A DNA stretch of 64,000 nt from Citrobacter amalonaticus. GTDB lineage: Bacteria > Pseudomonadota > Gammaproteobacteria > Enterobacterales > Enterobacteriaceae. Positions 10,082 through 18,969 of this stretch are shown here, piece after piece. The stretch spans positions 3,968,001 through 4,032,000 of the forward strand of contig JARDVN010000001.1 in assembly GCA_028994555.1 (NCBI GenBank), read 5' to 3'. The stretch's first letter is position 1; each line of letters begins with the position of its first letter. The notes under the pieces are model-generated. The model did no database searches and was not told where the DNA came from. It saw nothing but the letters and a program-made list of their open reading frames with translations. The translations under genes were made by a program, and so were the position numbers.

Positions 10082-10613
10082 AATTCAGGCACCGCCCCTC
10101 ACCTGCAAACAGCCGCGCCCACGCGGATTTTGCAGGCCGGGGGGGAGCCGGATAAATTTCGCCGCCCCAGCGAGCGAAAAGCTGTCGCCCACGACAGCGA
10201 TTTATCTGGGGGGGCACAGCCCCGCACACCGTCGCGGCTAAGTCTCCGGCCAAAAGCCGGTAGCGTGGCGCGACCACCCTCTTTAAAGGTCAGCTTCCCT
10301 TTTATTCCCGCTGCGAGGAACGAGCAAAGGGAAGAAAAAGGCGAAAGCGACCGTCTTAAAGGGGGTGGTCGCGCGTAGCGGGCGACGGTGTGCCGCCGTT
10401 GACATTGGGGGGTTTTGGCGTGGCGTCCAGCTGCGACATTACCCCCATGTGACATTACATAAGGGCGTCCAGCCCGCATGTAATGGTGCACGCCGTTTCG
10501 TGCAGGGAGGCATGCTTTCCTGCACATGGTCGCATAGCGGCCACCTTCTCCGTCCCTGACGTTCGCCCCGCCTTTTCGCCCAACACCGTGGGGCGAATTA
10601 ATGGGGCGACGTC
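10082..10613. other. GC-rich non-coding region, candidate oriT
   Basis: No credible gene. It holds dense inverted repeats. A hairpin GCTGTCG/CGACAGC (10181-10198) is nested inside GATAAAT/ATTTATC (10151-10206). A large nested palindrome spans 10224-10393: outer arms GCACACCGTCGC (10224-10235) and GCGACGGTGTGC (10382-10393), middle arms (10268-10286 and 10356-10374, one mismatch) and inner arms CTTCCCTTT / AAAGGGAAG. Position directly upstream of mobB and mobC is where CloDF13-type MOBC systems keep oriT. The oriT assignment is inference. Confidence 0.55.
10449..10492. repeat. Imperfect inverted repeat before mobB
   Basis: GTGACATTACAT (from ~10450) pairs imperfectly with ATGTAATGGTGCAC (to ~10492) around a GC-rich loop. 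The loop carries GGCGTCCAGC, which also occurs 40 bp upstream at ~10424. This may be part of the oriT or a control site for mobB. Confidence 0.45.
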
Positions 10614-10643
10614 ATGGGGCCAACTGCTGACGAAGGAGGCATC

Positions 10644-12518
10644 GTGATTTTGAATAAGCTGGCCGTTTCACTGTCGCCGATAGTGAATGGCGCGCTGAAC
10701 TTCATGGCTTTTATGCAACAGCATCAGCTGATGCTGGCGCTGTTATCGGGGCTGACGATGCCGTTTTTCGCGTCGATGAAAAGCGATGAACGGCAAAAAG
10801 CCCCGTTGTGGCAAAAGCTGATTATCGCTTTTTCCCTGCTGTGTTTTCTTTCCGGTACCATGGCCCCGGTTGTTATCTGGATTTTCCAGTGGCTTTATAA
10901 AGGCCGTGTAGTCGCCAGCATTCCCGTTCTGGCATTGCCGGTGCTGATTGCCTTTACCGTAACGGGTTTTATTTTGCATATTCTGCTGCGAAGGGTATTA
11001 ACCCCTGAATTAGACAAAATAAAGAAACGCCTCGTCAGAAAAACCACGCTTGAACGGGAATTGCGCACCGATGTCCGCACGGTAAAATCCCTGCTGCCGG
11101 AAACGCTACATTATGACCCGCTGGATTATATCGACCTGAACAAAGGGTTATTTATCGGCATTGACCGAGATATTCAGCCGATGTATTTGCCGTTAAAAGA
11201 CTGGCAAAAACAACACGCGGATATTATCGGCACCACCGGTGCCGGTAAGGGCGTTGCCACCGGGATATTACTTTATCAAAGTATTCTGGCCGGTGAAGGC
11301 GTATTTGTGATGGACCCCAAGGATGATGAATGGGCTCCGCACCTTTACCGCAAAGCCTGCGAGGATGCCGGTAAACCTTTTGCCCTGATTGACCTGCGAA
11401 AACCCCAATACCAGTTAAACCTGATTGAAGAGATCACCGCCGATGAACTGGAAGAGCTTTTTGTTGCCGGTTTCAGTCTGGCGGAAAAAGGCCAGGAGTC
11501 GGACTTTTACCGGATTGACGACCGGAAAGCGGCACGAATAGCCGCGCAGTTTGTCACCCGTAATACTGCCTCAACCATTCGGGATGTGTATAACGGAGAC
11601 TACGTTCAGGGCATTGCAGATAAAATAAAAGCCTTTTTCGGGAAAATTGAAGAGCTGGCCTTACTCAATGCCATCAATGCGCCGACAGGATTTTCGCTTA
11701 ATAGGATATTTGATGAAGGAGGTTGCTGTTATGTGATTGGCTCAATGCGCAACAGCAAAATCATTACCACTCAACGCATGTTGCTGGTTCGCCTGTATCA
11801 ACTGGCAGAAAGGCGCGAGCGGGTTAAAGACGTGCCCCGCCCCATTGCTATTTATCTTTCCGAACTGAAATACCATTTATCCAGGTCCGCGCTGGAAGGT
11901 TTAGGCGCGGCACGCGATAAAGGCGTGCACATTATTATGGACCATCAGTCGATTGCCGATTTAAAAGACTGCCCGGCAGATTTGAAAGGGGACGCTGTTG
12001 TCGGCGCAGTCGTTGAGAACGCCAAATTCAAACTGGTTTATCGTGTCATGGATCCGGACACCGCTGAATGGGTGGCCAGGATGTCCGGCACCATATTAGT
12101 CGATGATGAGGTCCGCAAAGCGAAAACCGACGCCGTGCTGACGGAGACTATCGACGATGAACGCACCATCAGGCAGGCCGAGCGTTTTTTTACCGACAGC
12201 AATATGATCCTGAATCTACCCGATTTTGTCAGCTTCATCTTCACGACAAAAACACTCCCGTCGGCCTCTCTGATTTCGCCCATTAAGGTGAAAAAACGCG
12301 ACCTGCAGATCTGTGCCGTGTCGCCCGCGATTGCCGCCAACGCCGCAACGGTAAACATCACCCTGGATTTTAACGAGGAGGAAACTTCCCCCGGACCCGC
12401 ATCAAAGACGGATATCACCACAACGCGACCCGATCTTTTTTTTGATAATACGGACGAAGAAGACACAACAACATCGAGCGCCGATAAAGAGGAAAACCCA
12501 TCATTGCTGGATTTTTAA
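10644..12518 (+). CDS. mobB: MobB, VirD4-type coupling protein
   Basis: About 624 residues from GTG 10644, which follows AAGGAGG (TTG 10650 has better spacing; ATG 10614 lacks a site). N-terminal membrane helices (~20-100) are followed by the TraG/TraD ATPase domain with Walker A GTTGAGKG (~196-203) and Walker B VFVMDPKDDEW. The GSMRN and DHQSIADL motifs are typical of T4SS coupling proteins. It docks the relaxase-DNA complex onto the VirB channel. With mobC next, the pair resembles CloDF13 MobB/MobC and the mob genes of HPI/ICEKp-type elements. The C-terminus is acidic. Confidence 0.88.
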   Translation: MILNKLAVSLSPIVNGALNFMAFMQQHQLMLALLSGLTMPFFASMKSDERQKAPLWQKLIIAFSLLCFLSGTMAPVVIWIFQWLYKGRVVASIPVLALPVLIAFTVTGFILHILLRRVLTPELDKIKKRLVRKTTLERELRTDVRTVKSLLPETLHYDPLDYIDLNKGLFIGIDRDIQPMYLPLKDWQKQHADIIGTTGAGKGVATGILLYQSILAGEGVFVMDPKDDEWAPHLYRKACEDAGKPFALIDLRKPQYQLNLIEEITADELEELFVAGFSLAEKGQESDFYRIDDRKAARIAAQFVTRNTASTIRDVYNGDYVQGIADKIKAFFGKIEELALLNAINAPTGFSLNRIFDEGGCCYVIGSMRNSKIITTQRMLLVRLYQLAERRERVKDVPRPIAIYLSELKYHLSRSALEGLGAARDKGVHIIMDHQSIADLKDCPADLKGDAVVGAVVENAKFKLVYRVMDPDTAEWVARMSGTILVDDEVRKAKTDAVLTETIDDERTIRQAERFFTDSNMILNLPDFVSFIFTTKTLPSASLISPIKVKKRDLQICAVSPAIAANAATVNITLDFNEEETSPGPASKTDITTTRPDLFFDNTDEEDTTTSSADKEENPSLLDF

Positions 12519-12527
12519 AGGGGGGGA

Positions 12528-13277
12528 ATGATGCTTATCACCGCATACCGCGAACGCCAGGCGCGACATCACGAAAAAATACAACGACTGCTGAATTTCC
12601 TGAAGGAAGAAACGTACAGTGACTTTAAAACCCTGATGTTGCTGTTCAGGTTCAGAGACCATAAATCGCTGTATTCCCTGCTTTCAAAAGTCGAGAACAT
12701 GGGCTTAATACAAAAGCACGTCCTGGTATCGCGCACCGTGAAAATTTCATTGTGGGGCATAACCAGTGACGGACTGACCGTTGTGTTAACCTCCGACGAT
12801 GTGCTTTTTCCGGCGCGGTTTGAGCCTTCAAAAATCACCGGCTGGACGCTGGAGCATCACCTTGATAATCAGGCGGCCCGGATTATCCTTGAGCAAAAAG
12901 GCGCATCCGGATGGATAAACGGCGATCGCACAACTTTCCTCAGCCGGTATCAGGTCAGTCACCGCCCGGACGGGCTGATCACCCTGCCCGGCGGCACCGT
13001 TATCGCCATTGAAACCGAGCGCCGCTTGAAAACCCGAGCCCGTTATCAGTCGATCATTGCCAGCCACCTACTGGCCCGGACCCGCAAGCAGTGGATTTAC
13101 GTTTTTTATGTTGTGCCCGATCCACAGAAGAAGCGTGCGCTTGAACTGCTGTTTGACAGCATCAGGCATGTCATCATCAACCATCAGCACGTCCCGCTGG
13201 AAGAACGCCACCGTCGGGTGTTTCGCATTTATACCTTTGATGAACTGAAACACCTGTCATTAGGCAGCTATACGTAA
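12528..13277 (+). CDS. mobC: MobC, MOBC-family relaxase
   Basis: A 249-residue protein immediately after mobB. It has a winged-helix-like N-terminus (~1-90) and a nuclease-like C-terminal half with RPDG (P147, D148), IAIETERRLK (E162, E164, K168) and a following Arg/Gln helix. This recalls the PD-(D/E)XK fold, and it lacks the three-His relaxase motif. MOBC relaxases such as CloDF13 MobC are known to use a restriction-endonuclease-like fold. It would nick oriT and pilot the strand. A run of seven G just upstream is probably one base too long but is non-coding. Confidence 0.8.
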   Translation: MMLITAYRERQARHHEKIQRLLNFLKEETYSDFKTLMLLFRFRDHKSLYSLLSKVENMGLIQKHVLVSRTVKISLWGITSDGLTVVLTSDDVLFPARFEPSKITGWTLEHHLDNQAARIILEQKGASGWINGDRTTFLSRYQVSHRPDGLITLPGGTVIAIETERRLKTRARYQSIIASHLLARTRKQWIYVFYVVPDPQKKRALELLFDSIRHVIINHQHVPLEERHRRVFRIYTFDELKHLSLGSYT

Positions 13278-13307
13278 GCTTTTACTCAGGCCATCTCGAT
13301 GGCCTCA

Positions 13308-13346
13308 CCGGCCTGGCGGCGATACCGCCAGGCCGGACGATTTTTT
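13308..13346 (+). terminator. Intrinsic terminator after mobC
   Basis: The perfect 12-bp stem CCGGCCTGGCGG / CCGCCAGGCCGG with loop CGATA is followed by ACGATTTTTT. It ends the mobB-mobC transcript. Confidence 0.85.
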
Positions 13347-13478
13347 ATTCCACTGCGAGGCGTAGACTGTTCGGTACTCGCTGTGCTGCGTGCTGCGTTC
13401 CGCCTCAGTCTGCGCCTTGCAGCGTTGCCGGTTAAAAACCATGTAACCGCATTCCCTTGCGGTTGTTTGATTCCGGTC

Positions 13479-14426
13479 TCAGAGTTTATCCATCAGGTAA
13501 CGATGTGCTTTGGAGGCAGCGCTGGCCGCTTTGAAAATATAACGCTTGTCGTTTTTCAACGCTTTCAGCCAGGAAGCAATATAGCTTTCATGTTGTACCT
13601 CTCCCTCAATGCCAAGATCAGCCATCAGAAAGGCACTTCCCAGTTCCGCGACAAGTTCTTCCTCTGCATAATCCGCATTGCCAAACTTCCCTTTCATTTC
13701 ACGGTTCAGACGTTTTTTGCCACCACTCCAGTGAACCAGCTCATGCAGACCTGTAGCGTAGAAATTAGCCGCATCTGAAAACAGATGGCGCTCAGGTAGC
13801 CAGACTTCATCTGTTGATGGAATGAAAAAGGCGTTTTGTCCTTTCTCGATGATGTTTGCGCCACTCTTCCGTAACAGGTTCTCAGCCTGCGGCACCGGGT
13901 CAAAGGTTGCTTCCGGGCTAACAGTTTCTGTGGTCAGAGTTAAACCGTCGATTTGCTGAACGTTAAACACGGTGAAAGTTTTCAGCATAGGGATTTGTTC
14001 AACTTCTCCGGCGTCGTTTTCCTTCTCCAGCGTGGTATAGAAAATAGCTGTTGTGCCATGCTCACCCTTGCGAACCTGTCCACCTGCTACCTGTGCCTGT
14101 TTGTAGGTCATCCAGCGGGAATCGCTGAAACCCTGTTTTGATGCACTGCACCACAGCAACATGATGTTCATACCGCTGTAGGCTACGCCGGTGGCGTAAT
14201 TCGATGGCAAACCAGACATGCCAGATACACGCTGCCACGGGCAAGACCAGGGTTTCACACCGGCTTCCAGCACTGCAATGATGCTATCGGTAACGGTCTG
14301 ATAAATATCCGTTCTGGTTTTAGAAAATTTCGTTTTTGAGGAGCCTGACGGGTCCAGCGGGGATACGCTGGTCGCCGCTGCGGTGTTAGGGGCGCTTGTC
14401 CGGGTGGTGCGCAGGGAAATCGTCAT
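13479..14426 (-). CDS. ardC: ArdC-like antirestriction protein
   Basis: A 315-residue protein on the - strand. Residues ~35-150 form the ArdC N-terminal ssDNA-binding domain (DIYQTVTDSII, W-S-C-PW, PSNYATG-x-YSG-x-N, T-Y-K-Q-A). The C-terminal half is a zinc metallopeptidase-like domain with HELVH (H228-H232) followed by EE-L-VAELGSAFL. ArdC-type proteins protect incoming single-stranded plasmid DNA against restriction during conjugation. It faces mobC and is separated from it by the terminator at 13308-13346. Confidence 0.88.
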   Translation of the reverse strand: MTISLRTTRTSAPNTAAATSVSPLDPSGSSKTKFSKTRTDIYQTVTDSIIAVLEAGVKPWSCPWQRVSGMSGLPSNYATGVAYSGMNIMLLWCSASKQGFSDSRWMTYKQAQVAGGQVRKGEHGTTAIFYTTLEKENDAGEVEQIPMLKTFTVFNVQQIDGLTLTTETVSPEATFDPVPQAENLLRKSGANIIEKGQNAFFIPSTDEVWLPERHLFSDAANFYATGLHELVHWSGGKKRLNREMKGKFGNADYAEEELVAELGSAFLMADLGIEGEVQHESYIASWLKALKNDKRYIFKAASAASKAHRYLMDKL

Positions 14427-14783
14427 GTTTTTTCTCCGTCAGTGGTGTGATTTTCGTCTTCGTATCGCCTGACGGTTCGCTTTCCCGGCATCGTTCCGGC
14501 ACGCAAGGACGCAGAATGCGTGCCATTTATCCTTGCTGGACGGGTTGTGCTGGGAAACGATTAACCGAAAGCAGATATGGAGAACGGAAAGCACACGGAA
14601 GAAAAAACTGCCCCTGCATAGCCGGGCTTAACGCCCCTTACTTCGCAGTGGTGAAAAGCAGACTGGTGGTGTTGAGTCGGAGACTGGCACTGACAGGAAC
14701 TTCATGTAGGTGTTAGCATGCTTTCCTGCCGGGCGAGGCGATCCAGCTAACCGGAGGCGGTTTGTTCTTAAATTGTCTCGTTC
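14427..14783. other. Non-coding region upstream of ardC
   Basis: This is the ardC leader up to the IS66 insertion point. I see no convincing gene. GCATGCTTTCCTGC at ~14717-14730 is also present at ~10510-10523 before mobB. IS66 split the region from 17,286 onward. Confidence 0.5.
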
Positions 14784-14813
14784 GTAAGCGTTAAGTGAAC
14801 GCCGTATTGACGG

Positions 14814-16414
14814 TTATTTATCGGTGAGAACCACGTTCCATGGCAGAAGTTCTGCCACTTTATTACAAGACCACTCCGGCAGTACGCTCAGGATATGACG
14901 CAGATAAGCCTCCGGGTCTATACCATTGAGTTTGCACGTACCGATCAGACCGTACAGTAGTGCACCACGCTCACCACCATGATCGCTGCCGAAGAAGATG
15001 TAGTTCTTTTTTACCCAGGCATACCGCCCGTAACGCCCGCTCCGCTGCATTGTTATCAGGTTCCGCAAGGCCGTCATCGCAGTAATAGCACAGGGCATCC
15101 CACTGGTTTAGCGCATAAGCGAACGCCTCGCCCAGCCGGGATTTTTTTGACAGTGTCGCGCTTTTCTCCACCAACCACTCATGCAGGGAAGCCAGCAACG
15201 GTTTGCTCCGGGACTGCCTGGATGACAACCTTTCTGCTTCCGACCAGCCGCGTATTTCTTCCTCTATTGCGTACAGCTCACCTATACGTTTCAGGGCTTC
15301 CTCTGCTGTGGCCGTTTGAGTACTTATATAGACATCGTGGATTTTTCTGCGCGCGTGGGCCCAGCAGGCCACTTCGGTTAACGGACCTCCTTCACGTTCT
15401 GCGCTGAACAACCGATCGTAGCCTGCGAAGGCATCGGCCTGCAGTACGCCATGATAGTGCCGAAGATGTTGCTGAGGATGCTTCCCCTGCCTGTCCGGTG
15501 AGAAGGCGAACCACGCCGCTGGCGGGTCTGACGAGCCAGCCTTCCGGTCATCGCGCACATACGTCCAGATGCGCCCGGTTTTCGTCTTCTTTCTCCCCGG
15601 TGCCAGTACCGGCACTGGAGTATCATCCGTATGCAGTTTGCGGGAGTCCATCACGTAGTGGTAAAGGGCCTCACCCAGCGGGGCCATTAACCGGCAACAG
15701 GCATCCACCCAGTTGGAGAGTAGTGCACGACTCAGATCCACACCCTGTCGGCCAAGGATTTCCGTCTGTCGGTATAACGGGGTGTGCTCACAGTATTTGG
15801 CTGTTAACACGCGGGCCAGCAGACCCGGACCAGCGATACCCCGATCGATGGGGCGTGATGGCGCAGGTGCTTCAACGATGCAGTCGCATCGGGTGCAGGC
15901 CTTTTTTCACTCTGATCGTGCGGATGACTTTCAGGGCGCTGGAGACCAGTTCCAGCTGTTCAGCGCTGACTTCACTGAGGTATTTCATATCACTGCCGCA
16001 GTCCGGGCAGCAGCTTTCCACAGGCTCCAGACGATGGATCTCGCGGGGAAGATGCTCAGGAAGAGGCCTGCGGTGACGGGACTGGCGGAGCTGGCGCGGA
16101 ACCTGCGGATCGGTATCCCGACCGTTGTAACGATCGCTTTGCTGCTCCTGCAACTTCAGCAGGGCTTCGGCTTCTTCAACCTGACGGCGCAGCTTTTCAG
16201 AACGGGTACCGAACAACATTCGTCGCAGTTTTTCTATCTGTGCCCGCAGATGCTCTATTTCGCGCTCTTCGTTCTCTATTTTCTCTTCTGCGCGGGCCAG
16301 TGCCGAACGCAGGAACGACTCAGTCTCTGCAACGAGGCTAAGCTGATTGTCTTTCTGGCGAAGCGCATCTTCCAGCGCGGCGATACGGGCGAGATAATCC
16401 TGACGCATGACCAC
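14814..16414 (-). CDS. tnpC: IS66 transposase TnpC (two apparent frameshifts)
   Basis: Removing one base from each of two T runs (15902-15907 and 15007-15012) gives a single 532-residue DDE transposase. The order is an N-terminal coiled coil (~10-75), the zinc finger CCPDCGSDM, the repaired join VKKACTRCDCIVEAPAPSRPI, catalytic-domain motifs MDSRKLHTDDTPVPV and ADAFAGYD, and the C-terminal join LGKKNYIFFGSDHGG with DNNAAERALR. This is the IS66 TnpC layout. As printed it is in three pieces. Confidence 0.9.
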
Positions 16415-16439
16415 ATTTATAATGCGGTCATGCTCTTTT

Positions 16440-16790
16440 TTACAACATTGTCAGTGAGTTAAGGCGTGAAGTTTTAGGCTGACGCCAGTCCAGCTTATCG
16501 AGGAGCATAGCGAGTTGTGAGCGGGTGATGGCGATTTTTCCATCGCGTACAGCAGGCCAGATGAACTGGCCTGCTTCCAGCCGTTTGGTAAACAGGCACA
16601 GACCGTCAGCATCAGCCCAGAGGATCTTCACGGTATCGCCTTTGCGACCACGGAAGATAAACAGGTGGCCGGAGAACGGGTTTTCATCAAGTGCATGCTG
16701 TACCAACTCGCCCAGACCATTGAACGATTTACGCATATCCGTGACGCCAGCAACCAGCCAGATACGGGTGCCTGACGGGAGGGGTATCAT
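16440..16790 (-). CDS. tnpB: IS66 Orf2 protein TnpB
   Basis: A 116-residue basic protein with the IS66 Orf2 signature IWLVAGVTDMRKSFNGL, FSGHLFIFRGRKGD-x-VKIL and DGLCLFTKRLE. It is needed with TnpA for IS66 transposition; its biochemical role is unclear. It overlaps the tnpA stop by 4 bp and precedes tnpC by 25 bp. Confidence 0.93.
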   Translation of the reverse strand: MIPLPSGTRIWLVAGVTDMRKSFNGLGELVQHALDENPFSGHLFIFRGRKGDTVKILWADADGLCLFTKRLEAGQFIWPAVRDGKIAITRSQLAMLLDKLDWRQPKTSRLNSLTML

Positions 16791-17200
16791 TGGCTTCTCC
16801 CGGTCAGTTCGCGGAGCAGCACGGCCAGCAACTCTGGTGACGGGTTCTCAAGCGTCATTTTGCCGTGGCGGAACTCAACACAACAGGAGGAGGCATTCAG
16901 CGCTGAGAGCTGCCCCGGTTCTGTATTCATCCCGGCTGATGGTGTCGGATCAGGTATCACCTCAACAGGCAGCATTGTCGGTGAGGGTGAAGATTCGACT
17001 GTTGCCGGAAGTCGGCGTGATATACGGCCTTCATTCTGCCAGAGTCGTAGCCATTTGAAGATGACGTTGTCGTTGACGCCGTTTTCACGGGCGATTTGAG
17101 CAACGCAGGCACCGGGGCGTGAAGCAAGTTCAACCATACGTAGCTTGAAGTCGTTCGAATAATTTTTACGAGGTTCTTTTCGCCAGGATTGGGATCCCAT
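16787..17200 (-). CDS. tnpA: IS66 Orf1 protein TnpA
   Basis: A 137-residue protein whose N-terminal helix-turn-helix (FKLRMVELASRPGACVAQIA, NDNVIFKWLRLW) is that of the IS3/IS911-like OrfA superfamily found as TnpA of IS66 elements. It probably recognises element ends. It is first in the element operon, 85 bp inside the right inverted repeat. Confidence 0.9.
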   Translation of the reverse strand: MGSQSWRKEPRKNYSNDFKLRMVELASRPGACVAQIARENGVNDNVIFKWLRLWQNEGRISRRLPATVESSPSPTMLPVEVIPDPTPSAGMNTEPGQLSALNASSCCVEFRHGKMTLENPSPELLAVLLRELTGRSQ

Positions 17201-17285
17201 ACTTAGATGTCCGTCTGTAACAGGTGGGCGTCTAAGTTATCAGTACTGGCTTAATGGCTACATACGGTGCTGGGTTTACGCTTAC

Positions 17286-17803
17286 TCTCGTTCCGACATC
17301 AATCACAACCAAGTCTGTGCTGTCTCCTTATTGAGCGCCGCATACAGTCTATCTACCATCAAACGGATTCGGGGTGAGAGATTTCTTGAAAAAGGCCACA
17401 GCGCCGTAACCGTCGCATCCTACTTGGGGTCTCAACGGGTATTATCCTCAATTCCCCGCGCCGGATCTTCGGTTTTATCAGAGTTTCGGCGAAGAGCGCC
17501 ATACTAGGTCAGGACGGTGAAATTCGTAGCGGAGTTGAAGAGAATGGACTTTAGCCGTGCGCGCGACACAAAAAAGCACTAACGCCTTATGTCGTCGATG
17601 GAGTTAGTCAGGAGGCCAATCCCGACGCCTGATTTTGCAGGCGCGGGGTAAGGAAACAGCGATTGATGATGAGCGGCAAGAAAATTACTGGAAAGTGGAT
17701 CGCAGAAAATAAAAAATCCATCCATAGAGTATATAATTATTCTGTCTGTTAAGCATTCTTAATAAACCTCTCTACTTTCCTCTATTATTTTTCGAGACAA
17801 TAT
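17286..17803. other. Non-coding region between IS66 and the defence operon
   Basis: No gene longer than a few dozen codons is convincing. A hairpin CGCCTG-ATTTTG-CAGGCG lies at ~17628-17645. Before IS66 insertion the segment was joined to 14,783. Joining the flanks in silico leaves a short - strand frame (about 27 codons, starting GTG near 17,310) that crosses the insertion site. Confidence 0.4.
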
Positions 17804-18969
17804 TTAGTGGTTTTTCTTCCATTGCAGGAAAAACTGAAATGCCGATCTTCTGGGTTCCTGAGTATCCACAACATAAAAATTTCGTGGGATATTGTTCTCC
17901 GAACTAGCGCCAAAGACATTCAATCCATACAGAGTAACGTCGCAACCTATCATCTCATTAGACTCAGGAATAAATCGAGTCGGAATATGAAATACTTTTG
18001 CCATATAACCATCAGGAAGTAGGAGTCGTAGAGTCGTAAAATTATTATCCATCTCAACCTCCAGTAATCGCCCATGAATATCGATGTTAAAATGACGATC
18101 GTCAGGGCAGGATTGTTGCCTGAAATGACATGAATTTTTTGAGTAAATCGGGCACGAGCAACGGCCAGCACACTGAATACAATGTTTACCCGGCCGAGCT
18201 ATATTAAGCGCAGAAAAAGAAGTATTACGAGGTAATATTTCATTAAATGAGACAAGAACACGATTGACGCATTCTTGCAGGCTGTTATCCAATACACCGG
18301 TCCAGCTACCCCCCTACTCCGGCTAGTTCCAGTTCAATATTAATTTCAGGAGCTAGCTCTTTTATCATCATGCCATATGCCGCTATTTGTAACAAATATT
18401 CTTCTTTCGGCTGATTTTTTTCGTCTCTCACTTCGCCGGTTTTAAAGTCAACAACCCGTATCTGCCCGGTTTCTTTTCTGTAAATGAGATCGGCACGTCC
18501 CTGCATATCGAAACAAGTACTTTTCAGCAGTTTTTCCCGACCTACCGGAATAACACTTTCCCGCATTTTTATCATATCTGGCAAATGTCCACCCCGTTCA
18601 TCAACCGGAGTAACAAGAGATTTGGCGTAACGAATGTATTTGATCAACGCCTGACGCGATACTAATCCAGCAATGCCATAGCGTTCCCAGACCCATAGCG
18701 CCAGTGCTCCTTGCTGAGTCTTTATCAAGGTCGCCACAAAGTCGTTTTCAAGCCTCTGTATGATTGATTCAGGACTATTCTCGCCACTTTTTTTGCAACG
18801 TGTTTGCCAGTCTGTGCACGGCACTCCCCAGAGCAGCCTGAGGAGGCAAAGGCAAACACAGGAAAGAATGCTGCTCGCTTTCCAGCAAGTACCTCATTGG
18901 GCAGGTAATAAATACGCCCAGCTTTGAGGGGAGCACCGGGCGGGTACGCTCCAACGTCATTATATTCAT
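17804..18969 (-). CDS. Cas4-like [4Fe-4S] PD-(D/E)XK nuclease with C-terminal extension (two apparent frameshifts)
   Basis: Removing one T (18787-18793) and one C (18309-18314) gives 387 residues. It has every RecB/Cas4-family landmark: H52 (GSAVHRL), D160 (GRADL), D174-F-K176 (VVDFKTG), Q194 and Y198 (QIAAY). It also has the iron-sulfur pattern C23 (FITCPMRY) with C263-x2-C266-x5-C272. The last ~110 residues are beta-rich and could be an OB fold. Its ATG overlaps the druE stop (ATGA), so it is translationally coupled to the helicase. It is not part of the four-gene Druantia type II definition I recall. Expected activity: single-strand-dependent DNA cleavage with helicase partner. Confidence 0.8.

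Larger units (their letters stand above)
14784..17285 (-). mobile_element. IS66-family insertion sequence, complete
   Basis: The ends are related inverted repeats, GTAAGCGTTAAGTGAACGCCG at 14784 and, on the other strand from 17285, GTAAGCGTAAACCCAGCACCG. An exact 8-bp target duplication TCTCGTTC flanks the element (14776-14783 and 17286-17293), the duplication length typical of IS66. It contains tnpA, tnpB and tnpC on the - strand, total 2,502 bp. Confidence 0.95.

Noticed and set aside
9950..10560. Small proteins in the GC-rich region before mobB
   Set aside because: Overlapping frames on both strands are a by-product of GC-rich palindromes; they have no ribosome sites and no recognisable motifs.
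13299..13778. A + strand protein opposite ardC
   Set aside because: It is antisense to a clear ArdC gene and lacks family features.
17804..18969. CRISPR-Cas locus because of the Cas4-like gene
   Set aside because: There are no repeat-spacer arrays and no cas1, cas2 or effector genes in the window.
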